Below are positions 36,601-48,600 of a stretch of 64,000 bases of DNA, piece by piece. The notes under the pieces are model-generated. The model saw only the letters and a program-made list of their open reading frames with translations, searched no databases and was not told the DNA's origin. Origin of the DNA: Paragonimus westermani (Eukaryota; Platyhelminthes; Trematoda; Plagiorchiida; Troglotrematidae); assembly GCA_008508345.1 (NCBI GenBank), contig QNGE01002648.1:43384-107383 (forward strand). Reading direction: 5' to 3'. A program made the translations under genes and the position numbers. Numbering within the stretch: the first letter of the stretch is position 1; each line of letters opens with the position of its first letter.

Positions 36601-39600
36601 TCTTTTCAAGGATGGTGGAGTGAGGTTGCTATCAGAACTAACAAAACTTCTTCAGACGATCTGGGAGACTGAAGAGGTACCTCGAGATTGGTGCCTATCA
36701 ACAGTCATTCCCGTTTTCAAAAAGGGGTCCAGAAGTCTGTGTGACAATCACGGAGGCATCAGTTTAGTGTCTGTTGCTTCCAAGTTACTCACTGGCCTCA
36801 TTTTACGTCGGCTCACTAAACCCAGAGAAAGTCAGATACGTGAAGAACAAGCAGGATTCAGATCCGGTCAGGGGTGTGTTGATCACATTTTCACCTTACG
36901 ACGGATCTTGGAACATCGGCATTCATATAGGCAGCCGACGGTCGTGGTCTTTTAAGACGTAAATGCTGCTTTCGACTAAGTTGCCCGTAAGGTCCTCTGG
37001 AGCTGCCTCCTTCGCAAGGGAGTACCAGAGAAACACGTGAATCCGCTGAAATCACTGTATACGCACTCTGCAAGCGAATGAAGGTTTATGGACAACTGTC
37101 TCGGCATTTCACCACTTCCAGTGGTGTTCGTCAGGGGTGTCCGATTTTCACCTTGCTGTTCAATGTGGTCATGGACAGCATTCTGAAGGGTGCCTGATGA
37201 GTCCAGTGAATTGGGTGTTGAGCTTCTTCCTGACGCTCGATTGACCGATCCGCAGTGTGCGGATGACTGTCTAACTCAGTCCCTCTGCCGAAGACATGCA
37301 GACCATGCTGAACAAGGTGAGTGACCGGGCTGGTCTGTATGGAATGCACTTCGCACCTTCAAAGTGCAAAGTGCTGCTTCAAGACTGGGGCATTTCCACC
37401 CCTACTTTCTTCATTGCAGGTAATCCGCTTGAGACTGTTGACAGTTTTACATACTTAGGTAGCACTATCTCGTCAGCCTGTAATATTGCTGATGAGATAT
37501 CAGCGAGGATAGCAAAGGCACGAGTTGCCTTTTCCAAACTGCGTCATCTGTGGCGTCGAAAAGACGTTCGGTTGTCGCTGAAAGGAAGGGTCTATAATGC
37601 TTGTGTGCGTTCCATTCTGTTGTATGGTTCGGAAACGTGGCCTGTTCGCAAGCAAGATATCAACAGGCTTGCTGTGTTTGACCATCGTTGCCTCCGTCAA
37701 TTGACCCACATTAAGTGGTCTGATCGCGTGAGCAATGTGGCAATTCGCCGGCGCGTATTGCGGAACGCTCGGGATGGGCGATCATTTGGTCAACTAACTG
37801 CGTTGCACAGGTTGCGATGGTTGGGTCACATGCTCCGTATGCCAGCTGAGCGCTTACCGCACCGGGCATTATAAACTGAGGCCACCAGCCGTTGGGTAAA
37901 ACCGTGTGGTGGTCAAGCAACAATGTGGTCACAAAGTGTGAAGACCTTGACTGCTCCGTTGGGCAAAGTGGGCAGGCATCGCCTGCCTGGCTGGGGTCCT
38001 CGTGATCACTCAAACTGCTGGTTAGATACGCTATCCGAGATGGGGGTGTGTCGCAGTCAATGGCGTACCTGTATCCATACCAGTTCTAGTTCATCCGCCT
38101 AGTCTTCTTTTTTTAGTATTTGTTGACCTTCTTTGTGACGTTTCCTTCTAGGTTATTCCACGTCACTGTTGAGGTGAGCGACGGTCCGAGCCACAGTACC
38201 TTTTGGTCAGGCTCATGGCCGTTAGGATGTGATGGTGATGTGATATATGGCAACCGTTAAGAGAACTTCATATTTTTCTTAGGCGCACTTTGAAACGGCG
38301 ATCCACTTTGAACACTGTCTGTCATATGTTGCTTCTGCCCAAAGTTTCAGGGTAAATTGTAATTCACAACAACCGTGTAATTTAGTTTTTAATAGGGTAT
38401 ACTCATCACTCTTAGTTGATTTTGCACTTGTGGACGTGTATGTCACTTGATAGCGGACATTTTTACGGCGTACAACCACAAAACCTCATTTCTTCCACGC
38501 GTTTATCTAGTTATCCTAAAAACCCAGCGGTAATCAGTCTTTGTAAGTACAAGGCGACTCAGGTTAGTTCAAGGTGGATGCATAGAATCGTTTTACTTCT
38601 TTTAAATGTTGTCGTTTCTTTACTAGAAACCAATAATCGACCAGTCATTCATGGTTAACCTGAAAGCCAGTATGCAAAATATACATCTCCAGGGGTGTGT
38701 TAGGAAGCGTTTAGTGCGGGCAATTGGACTTAGTGAACTTCAGCTGTTTTCACCCACTTGAATACATTGTTAGCCGCACGCTCTACAGGGGTCGTAGTTT
38801 AGTGTAAGCTTTTGAAGACCACCATTCCGTGTTCCGCTGACAGACCCTGAGTTCTATCTGTCTGCTTGCGCAGTACTGATGATATCCAGTATGATGCAGA
38901 TATCCGTCCACCACCCCTCTGATGTTCACAGGTTGCATAATGGTACATATCATGAACAAACAACTTTAATAAATCAAGCGTACAGTAATCTTTTGAAATA
39001 TTTCTTTTCACAACTCTCTCAAAGATTGCTTACACTTTGGAGGCTGCAAAGGAAGTTTCAGAAAAGGCACAAGAAAACTACGAGATTTTGTGCGCTGAAG
39101 ACAGACTGATGGAGAAGAATTTCCGAAAAGAATTTTCCGATGTACACGGAACACTTTATGATTACATTGTCAAAGCATTTCGACGACGGCCAAAGTATGC
39201 TTATCTGAATATGACGTTTGTTTGGAGTTAACCTTTCTCTGACCCTTTTGGTAAATAACTCTCTATTAAGTGAGTGTAATGATACAGTTGGAAGGCGAAG
39301 TCTAGTTGGTGACTGGATGTTTACTAAGGTAAAAGTGTCAGGGTTGTTGTACCTTGGGGTTCGTTGGACATTTGGTCTTTTCATCCTTCATGACATGCGG
39401 AATTGTTGGTTGAAATCCAGAGGTCAACGGTGAAAACTTTCAGTGTAAATAAAGCAGCATATAAGAAAGATATAAACGTAGCTCAAACAAAACCCCACAC
39501 TGCTTCTAGTATAAATTACATTTTAATTCATTTCTTTCTTTTTCGTTCGGTTTTTGCATTGTGACACGTCATACCTCTTTTTCTTTGTGCAAAGAGTAGC

Positions 39601-42600
39601 CGGTATTAACTTGACAGAAAGAGGCTGTTCAGGCTTCTGTTGAAAGCATGATTGTTTTGTCACAGAGCACCATTTTCATCGACTTCCATACGGTGTTGAG
39701 TGCTACTAAAGTTTGCCTGCCATAAAGCCGAAAAAGGATGAGCATTTTAAGTTCTAAACTAGTAAAATACAAACAATCGGACTTGCTGGAACAGACCTTA
39801 GTAACTGAAAATACTTTCAACATCGAAGTGTTTATAGCGTACGAGGAAACAGCCAAATTGCATGTAAGAACAATGATGTGTTGGCCAGATACTCTCCCCA
39901 AATCTTCCGTTGTTCTGCTTTTTTAATTGCCACTATTTCACAGGAAACTCAGCCAAGCAGACACTCCACTTGCTTTGCTCTTACCGTTCATTGACAATCT
40001 CTCATAACCTAATCATCCAGAGGCTAGATAAATCTCAAGGTCCAACAACGAGGTAATGAACACAACCTACTGTTTTGGAAATGGTATTGAATACTTTCAG
40101 TTTCGCTTCTGAAGCCAGTGGTTGACTGCCTCAAGATATCAGGTTAAGTCAGTGTCGCACTAATTTTGACACTTGCTAGCAACTACACACACTGTTGGCC
40201 GGAACGACGAACCTTTGGCATACAAAACCTTTCCATCTCATAAAACCCCGACATTTGCAACTCTTTTCACGGTTTGACACCCAACTCAAAACTTTAAATA
40301 ATATTAACCGATAACGCGTTGTGACTGCCTTTACCTTGTGGATTTTCTTCATACACGAACCTACTCAAAATTAGACGTGCTGGACTAACGTCCGCTGTAC
40401 AGAACGTCGACTCGGATACAGTGGATCATTCAGAAAACATACCCGGTTCTACAAGTTACAACCCGTACGTTGAAAAACCATCTAATCGACGCCATCTGGC
40501 AGACAATAAGAACATGATGGAAGACAGCTTCCGGGATTTGGACAACGATCCGGCTCATGAGGGTCAGCCGGGTTTGGATAATGCAGTGTGGGATCGAATG
40601 TGCAAATATCGCCGACGTAAAGTGGAAAAAGAATTGGAAGTGAAAAATATGGCATTAAAACTGGCCGACATAAATGCTTTCGTTCAAGTGAGTTTGACCT
40701 TGTGTATAACTTATTCGGCCAGTTGAAAATGGCTATGTACGTGACTACAGCTGAGTGGTCGCTAGTTAGCTTCCATTGAACACTGCTATGGGCACAACCA
40801 AATCGCACCTCAGTTACAATTTAATAATGTTATTCCCCACAAAATTTTAATGGTCAATACTCAAGAGTCTATGTTGATGTAAGTGCCTGTGATCCTTGTG
40901 TTCAGCTTTGACAATCACCCAATTCAGCGAAGACTGCGACTCAAGTGTGTTTCGTAATCACTAACAGTTGAACAAGCTCTCACAAATGACGGCTGTTCTA
41001 CACCGCTTCTTCCCGGTTAACAAACGTAATGATGTGGACTTTCGTAGCAGAGGCTCAGGCAAACGTGAGTAAAGTTTAAATCCGGGAAAATGTGAAAAAT
41101 TGCACAGACTTTGACAAAGATGATATTAGATTACTTACATATGGATTCAACCACCAGGTCAAGTAATATGATATATGCACACGGTTAAAAGATGAGCTGA
41201 AAGTCAAACTAGTTCGGGGGAAAATTTTGTCTTTGGAAAATTGTTGAAGAGTAGTATTCGTACGGTATAATCTCTATGTGATAAGTACGAAAGTATTGAG
41301 TTCGACCGCGCATTGTTAGTAAACAACTCGCTTCGTTGCTGGTTAGAAGCCAGTCAGTAAGCTCGTATAAGGAATTCCAGAACAACTGTCCATGGCACTT
41401 TAAGAGCAGCTGGGGTACCGCAAAGACAAATCCTATGAATAGCGCACTTTTATTCTAGTTTCTATTACGGTTTTTACGGAAACTCACAACCAGACATTGC
41501 ACTGTTTGTTATTACTGGTAGGTATGAGTGTTCTCTGCTAGTAAGTGTAATCTACTAGTTACGAGCTCCAACAAAAGTTAAACTCGAGTGTAGTGCAACT
41601 TTTCGGAAGGTGCTGAATGAACAGTCGACAGGATTTTCACCGCTGCTGCCAGTTGTTAGTTATGTTCATTCTATATGGAAAATCCGGAATCGCTCTCTAC
41701 CCTCCGGAACATCATTTATTAGATAGTAGGTAAACGTATCTGATTTATGATATCCCCAATCGTTCATAGCAGGGAATCCATTACTACATACCTTAAGATG
41801 GATAAAAATAACCCTAGCTGAGTTCAACCCCTTACATATTCTATAGGACAGAATTGTGTCATGATAAACTAAAAGGCTAGTGAATCAATGAGTCAATGTG
41901 TTAACCGGTTGTAACCAGCTATGTATAAAATGTTCTGAGATGGCATTTATTTCGACAACTATGAATAGGCCCAAATTGAAGTATGTTGCAGAAAGTATAG
42001 TTCTTGATCTCAAAACTTCTTATTTAATAAAGGATAAAGGTGAGAAGTTGAAGAGCTTAATGAAGTGGATTACAACGGAGGAATATGACAGCAATATTCA
42101 ACCAACACAACGGAAAATAAGTCGGACTATTTTTGGCCTAAATTCTTCGAAGTATCACACTTAACATTAAGTCATCAGGTGTCAGTCATACCTAGCTACA
42201 GTCACAATCAAGCAGTGGTCACTTAAGGTGACATCACAGTACAACCCTATACTTGAGGTTGTAGTATTTGACGCAGTACTGAAATGTGTAAGTTGTAAAA
42301 GTTTGTCTATGTGGTACTATTAGAAGAAATTAACACGAGGTGACAATTTCGGAAATTGTCCTACTAAACAACTGTATGCGTAATTTATTTCATTTTTTTC
42401 ATATTTCAAACACGTTCGCAAGATGATTGAAACCGAATCTCAAACAATCTTAAACTCGATTCAAAATGTACAAAATATGAATGCCCTTATTCTTTTCTAA
42501 AGTGTACATTAACAAGAGTCTTCCGGTTGTTAACAATAACGACGGCGAAGAATATGGTTTGAAGAGGATGAGGAAGTTTGCGAACTGTTTCTTTTTTAAT

Positions 42601-45600
42601 GAATAAATTGACAATCGTGCAATTGCTGTGCTGGATCAATGCTAACATTTACAATTTTGAATCAGTTCATTTATTTCCCAAGTTTCCGTATAGGTGAGGT
42701 ACGCTCTAGCCACATAGTTTTCCAGGTGCACTGAATCGAATACTTCTGTTTTGTACTTTAAAAGCTCATTGACTGTTGCAATCGACTTCCTTGGTAGATC
42801 CGATATAAATCAGTGGCATGACCGCTCGTTTGAAGGCCCCAGTTATATAGATCATATCTACGTTTTGTGCTATGAAAACCCGTGACACGTGCCTTATCTA
42901 TTGAACATACCAAGAAAAGCTGGACATCAACTCATCTCTACCAAGACTAGCTGAACATGCACTCATTTGTGACCGCGGCCTGAACTGTTAGGAAATGATA
43001 AATTGTTTAAACTGTGGCGCAACTTTTTGTTCGGTTTTCACCCTCGTGATGTTGCTTCATACAATGCTTTCGAAAAATTACTTAAGCCTTACCGTTCACG
43101 AATAGTATGATTCGAACAACCACATTCATCACATTAGCATTTGGTCTGACTTGAAAACCAGAATGAGAACACAAATCGATAGGTCGTCCGCACGAAAGTT
43201 GTAAAAACAAACGATTCTCTACTCAGTTCAGACCTTTTTACACTTTCATCTGTTTTCTTTCTCATATCCTACTCTCCTTTCCAACTAAAGCATCGCGAGG
43301 ATGAGCTTAAACTGATTCGTATGCGACGAGAGGCTCTCACAATGGACTTGTCCAAACTGTTACGTGATTATCACTATGACCAGACCAATCTTGAGTTGCA
43401 ATTATTGACCAAACAAGGACAAGTGGAGATCGAGGTGCTTGAAGGTCAGCTGGTACACGATTACGGTGATGCACTGCTTATTAGTCGTGAGAGGGTTGAG
43501 GAATTGAATGCTCACATTATCACACTGGGTGGATCCAAAGTGGCTCACATGTTAAAAAACAAAGAATTCAAAAAACGTTTTTATCATTTGGAATGGTAAG
43601 TAGTGCTGAACTTGCATGCGCAACACACTGCTAAGATGATGTTTAAGTTGAACTTCGACTGAATCCCCTGGACTAAGACATTTGTATGAGGGATTATCCA
43701 TCCTCTAGTGAAAATCGTTTGTCTTTCTATTTTCGAATGTACTTGGTAGTTGACCTCAGGGGAAGCAACCAATACCCCCAATAGACCAGATGATAAACAA
43801 ATTAAACTGAAGCAAACAAGAGAAAATGAAAAGAAGCATACGATTGGCACGTCATATTTTGTCATGCGCAGTGTCCACTAGTCACGTCCCACTACACATA
43901 TCGCCTTCACGAAAACCTGTTGATCTTGACACCAAAAATAACGATAGTTTCATTGGCCAAAATCCGCCGGAACTACACGATCGATATCTTTGTGTTTGCC
44001 GCTTGTTAGATTAAATTCAGCCGCATATGTTTGGGTACTTTTGAAAAGTAGCCGCCAAAAGTGATACAACTTTTTAACCTCTTCAACCACTCCGTTTCCA
44101 TCAAGTTATGCATCAGTAGTTTGTCACGAGTCAGTACTCTGATCTTGGAAACAAGGAGTTTATAAAAAAAGCACGATTTTATGTGTGTGTTCATGTGGGT
44201 AAGTCAGCTGTTTAGCATATTTCAAATAAGCTGTCATTATAGTTTTGCATCACGGAAAAGTGCGGTATAGTAAGTAACTGGACTATAATATACTACACTG
44301 CAAAAAGCTTATCTCACGACAATACTGTAATGAAGATACACGGTGGTGCAAACGCTGACCACAACTTACGTAACCGAAAAGAATGACGCGTCCCTGTGCT
44401 GCAATAACGTACGCTTCATTTTAATAGAACACCATCTAATATTTCAATTTCTATGTGAACTGGCTGGCTTCATTGTTTGTAAATAATTACGAAGAACCTT
44501 GATGGTAGGCGGTAGTGGTGTAGTATGTGAACTTATATATACGTTGTGTAATACGATCAACTGGGGACCCGGATAGACTCGAGTGTATCACACTATCCAA
44601 ATGAGGCTTCAGTTTCTGATGAATCCTCAGTTGGGACAGTTGCCAGGTGCAGATGTTTTTAAAGAATAACCCGAAATAATTATAACAGTTTTAAAGAGGT
44701 TTCCAACTTTATAAAAAGTATTCAGCCTACCTGGGCTTGTTAGTCATTTCACCATTAATCTGAACAGAAAAACTAACAGTCCGATCAAACTTGTTACGGT
44801 GTAGTAGGAATGTCTGTTTTAACGAGCAAAAGAAGCAACGGAAAAAGACAATCAATAGCGGTCATAACCACTCTTAATTATCATCTTTAATGGCCTTATC
44901 AAGATGCCAGTAATAGTCTGAGCAGTTAAACTTCGAGGTCACAATAACTGTCCTGTGAAACCACGTCAAGCACTAGCCACCTGAACATGGCTTTCAGTCT
45001 CACGTCGTTAACAAAGCGTACTGAGCTGTAAGCGATTCGTTGGTATTCTCAAAATCTGCCCAAACTATCTCAGCTGGTGAAGTGACATCCGATCGGTTAT
45101 CACGGGTTTCGAATAGAACGACAATCAGTCACCTTCAGTGAACACATTCTGCACATATTAGCTCAAATTTCTCTCGTTCGTTTTCTTGCTGTACACAAAT
45201 GTTTTGAATACTAACCAATTTATTCTCGCAGGCGGACAATCCCGTTCTGTACATAACAAAACAGTTTACTGAACAAAACACTTTGATTCACTTGAATGGT
45301 TAACACATTTTTTTTTGACAAACATCACACTACTGTAATCTTTGTTGATTTCATTGATTCGAGGGAACTTCGTCAGATGCTCATGCACTACGAGGATCTT
45401 CAGGCAAAACTTGCTGATATTCGAAAGTTTAACATAACCAGAGAAGTACAAAAGGTAAATTGTCTCAGTTGTTCATTGATCAACCAACAATACACTCTTT
45501 AAGTATCTGCAAACAAATGACTATGATGGATTGATCAATGCTCAGATTGTCACAATCGAACAAACTATTAATTTGATGCGTCAGGTAAGCGGTATGGTAA

Positions 45601-48600
45601 TGTGAATGTGTACGATTTTTCTTATCAGACATTTTCCTAGTAACTGTTTGTTGTGGCTTAGTAACCAAACAGTGCCCGTATAACAGGTATTTAGCATTTC
45701 AGATAATCCGTTCGGTTAATCACTGAAAAAATCCGAATGTTTATATAGGATAGTATTAAAACTGTTAAGAATAGGCCTTACATTGGTTGAGGAATTTGTC
45801 ACTTCCAAGGTGGGCAAGCTACCTGAATCCGTAGTTTGCGTACTTGCATGGACGATTTTCTGAGAATTTGAAAAACTCTAAATTGTGATTTGCACCAACA
45901 CAGTAAACGTTTTAACCAAATCAATCATGTCGTTTCGTAGTAGATAGTATTGGGATTCCGCCAACATCTTCTAGTGATATGGTGTCTGACACAACGAATA
46001 CTTTGGTGTATGTCCAACTTGTGATTGCTAAAAAGCGAGGACGTCTCTGTTAATGTATTACCTTGAACGTGTTAAAATTGTTTGCAAAGAACACCTTTAT
46101 TGAAATTCACAAAATACTTACTCGTTGGTACCTAAACGTATCCCTGGCAGATTTGGAGACAAACGATATTTGTTTATCACGTACATTATTTCACGGGGTG
46201 ATATTTATCATATGGTAGCACTGACGTTGTAAAACTCTCTCATCAATGTAGCATTTTGAAACTACAATAAATCCAGCAAACCTTCTCGTATTTTTTGTTC
46301 TATAGTTTGCAATTTCTTTCGCTGTTCACACTCACAGTTGTGTAGGATGTTTTGAATCTCACACTAACTGTTACAAGGTTAGACTCGACAGGATTGTGCT
46401 ATGCAAGCAACAATTACATTGCACATCCCTCACCCGGTGACTCACCTTAAGGTGGACATCTCCTTACCTTACTGCTGTCTGAATTTCTGATATCACGAAC
46501 TACCTCCACTCATTCTACAACGGATAAACTTGGGCTTATCTTTCTTTATCGGACGCCACAACGTTCTAGCCCAACTTATTTCAGGCGTTGAGAATTTTTG
46601 TTAACACGCTGAGATTGCACAGTTTTATAGGCCGCACACAGACATTGTACAACTTACTGGCATACCAAAAATGCACATGGACCCTGTCGCAAGATGTTCG
46701 TTTGTCTTGTTACCTATTTCGGTATACACCGTTTTGTCTTCATCTCAGGTATTAACCGACCGTACTCAATATTACCGTTCTTCGGCTGGTTTACGTTCGC
46801 CTCTACAGTTTGAATCCTCCGTATTGCTGCTGTTGTTCATACCGCTAGAACAAGACAGCTACTAACCCAATGAATGTCTGACAGCAAAACTGTTTGGTAG
46901 TAAAACAGCGATTCAAACTCATAAGGCATATTGAAAGTGGTGAATCGGTGTGGTCATTCACATATCTGTTAACAATTGGGTACTAACATGACTAACAGTT
47001 AGTGCAGACGTACGCCGCATCATAACGCTAAGAAATGAGAATGAATGATGCACGACTTCTTCTGTATACACATTACATTTGGTTCCCATTACGGGAATAA
47101 GTTGGCTCTCCTCCTTGTTACATTTTTCAACCACCTGAATCTATGTATCCTCAAAGATTGTGTGGATGAGGTCAGATGGTCCTCACCTTCCTAAATCCGC
47201 CTCTTGATCACACCGTTGATTGCTCACTGATTCTCCCCGAGGTATATGAATGAACTTAAACACGGATGATCGAGTATCTAATGGCATTTTACGGTCGTCG
47301 CTCTTAGTGCAATACCACTTTCAAAGCTGATTTAAATACTCACCCTTTAAACTTCAGAAAGATATCCCGTCACCCCTAGAGGTAATCTAGACTGACGGAC
47401 ACTATCCCATTTGTAAAGACACCGTCCTCTACTCCTTATACCTCAGTTGCCATTGCTGCAGCTTTCTAAGTGCGCTAACCAATCCACGAGTTTGACTGTC
47501 TTTATTTGTTAGTTACCATAAATAATCACAAAAGCTCAGCAGAAACGCTTTCTTTTTCAGGCTAAGGGACACATCCTTGCGTGCCTGACAAAGCTCGGAA
47601 TATTTTCTGTTACACGTACTTCGCCAAACTGACCAAACTCCCGCATTGTCAATAACAGTCAGTATTCTCCTAGGCCAGATGTCTACACATTGGTATACTT
47701 TGAAAATCGTGAACGGCCCATCATTGCTTGAACTGAATGAAAATGGATAGAGCGAGCTATTTTAGCGCACTGTGCGGAAGCCTCATCTATGGGCTTTAAA
47801 AAGACCTAAATTATTGCAATAGAACGCCGATAGAACGTACACTTAATTTTGTCCCATGAACGATAAAGGGTTTGTTTCTCTTAACAATAAACGAAGCTTC
47901 CCGGTTCCCGGTGGGTCAGGTAAATCTTTTTAATTCGGAGTTTACTGTCCTAGTATACAGTGTCCACGAAAGGTTTGAAATAAAAACCTTTTACCTTTAC
48001 CGTTTGATGTGTTTGGAACTATGGTGCAATCCGGTAGCTCGGTAAATAAATATCATTTCGTGCTCAAACGTACAGCGGTTTTGATTTCATAGTTATGAAT
48101 TGCGTAGATGCCATCGCATTGTGTCCAAAATTGTGCATTTTCAAGAGCTCAGTTCAAACTGTCAGACTGGAACTTGTTTATCCACACCTAAAGGAGACCA
48201 ATGAAGAGTATGATTGCTTTAGACTACTTAATCGCAACGAGTAGGACGATATGCAACGGGCAATAATACTGCATCTACGTAGAGAATACCATCGCGGGAT
48301 AGACAGTAATCCCATTCCTCGATTGTATCCGCTATAAGGCGGAGTATTGACTAGACGCATCGTTAGCCTGAACATGCTCATATCAACGACTCGAAATCAC
48401 TGGTGTTAAAGTTTAAATTAGTTTCAACATCACGGTCACCTCTGTGGAATGTGCATTCACTCCACTCGTTTTTGGCCTGTTTTATGAGGTAGCAGATCAG
48501 ATTGGCAGCATTTATCGAAGCTGTTAAAGTGGTTGAAAAATGAGGTGCACATATAATGATTTTTACGAAACTATTGCTGAGCAGATCCTTTGAACTTGGG

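Noticed and set aside
37711..38013. Minus-strand frame of 100 codons, mirrored at 53471-53773 (+)
   Set aside because: Both are antisense readings of the RTE-like carboxy terminus and 3' untranslated region. Their similarity to each other reflects the repeat, not a conserved gene.
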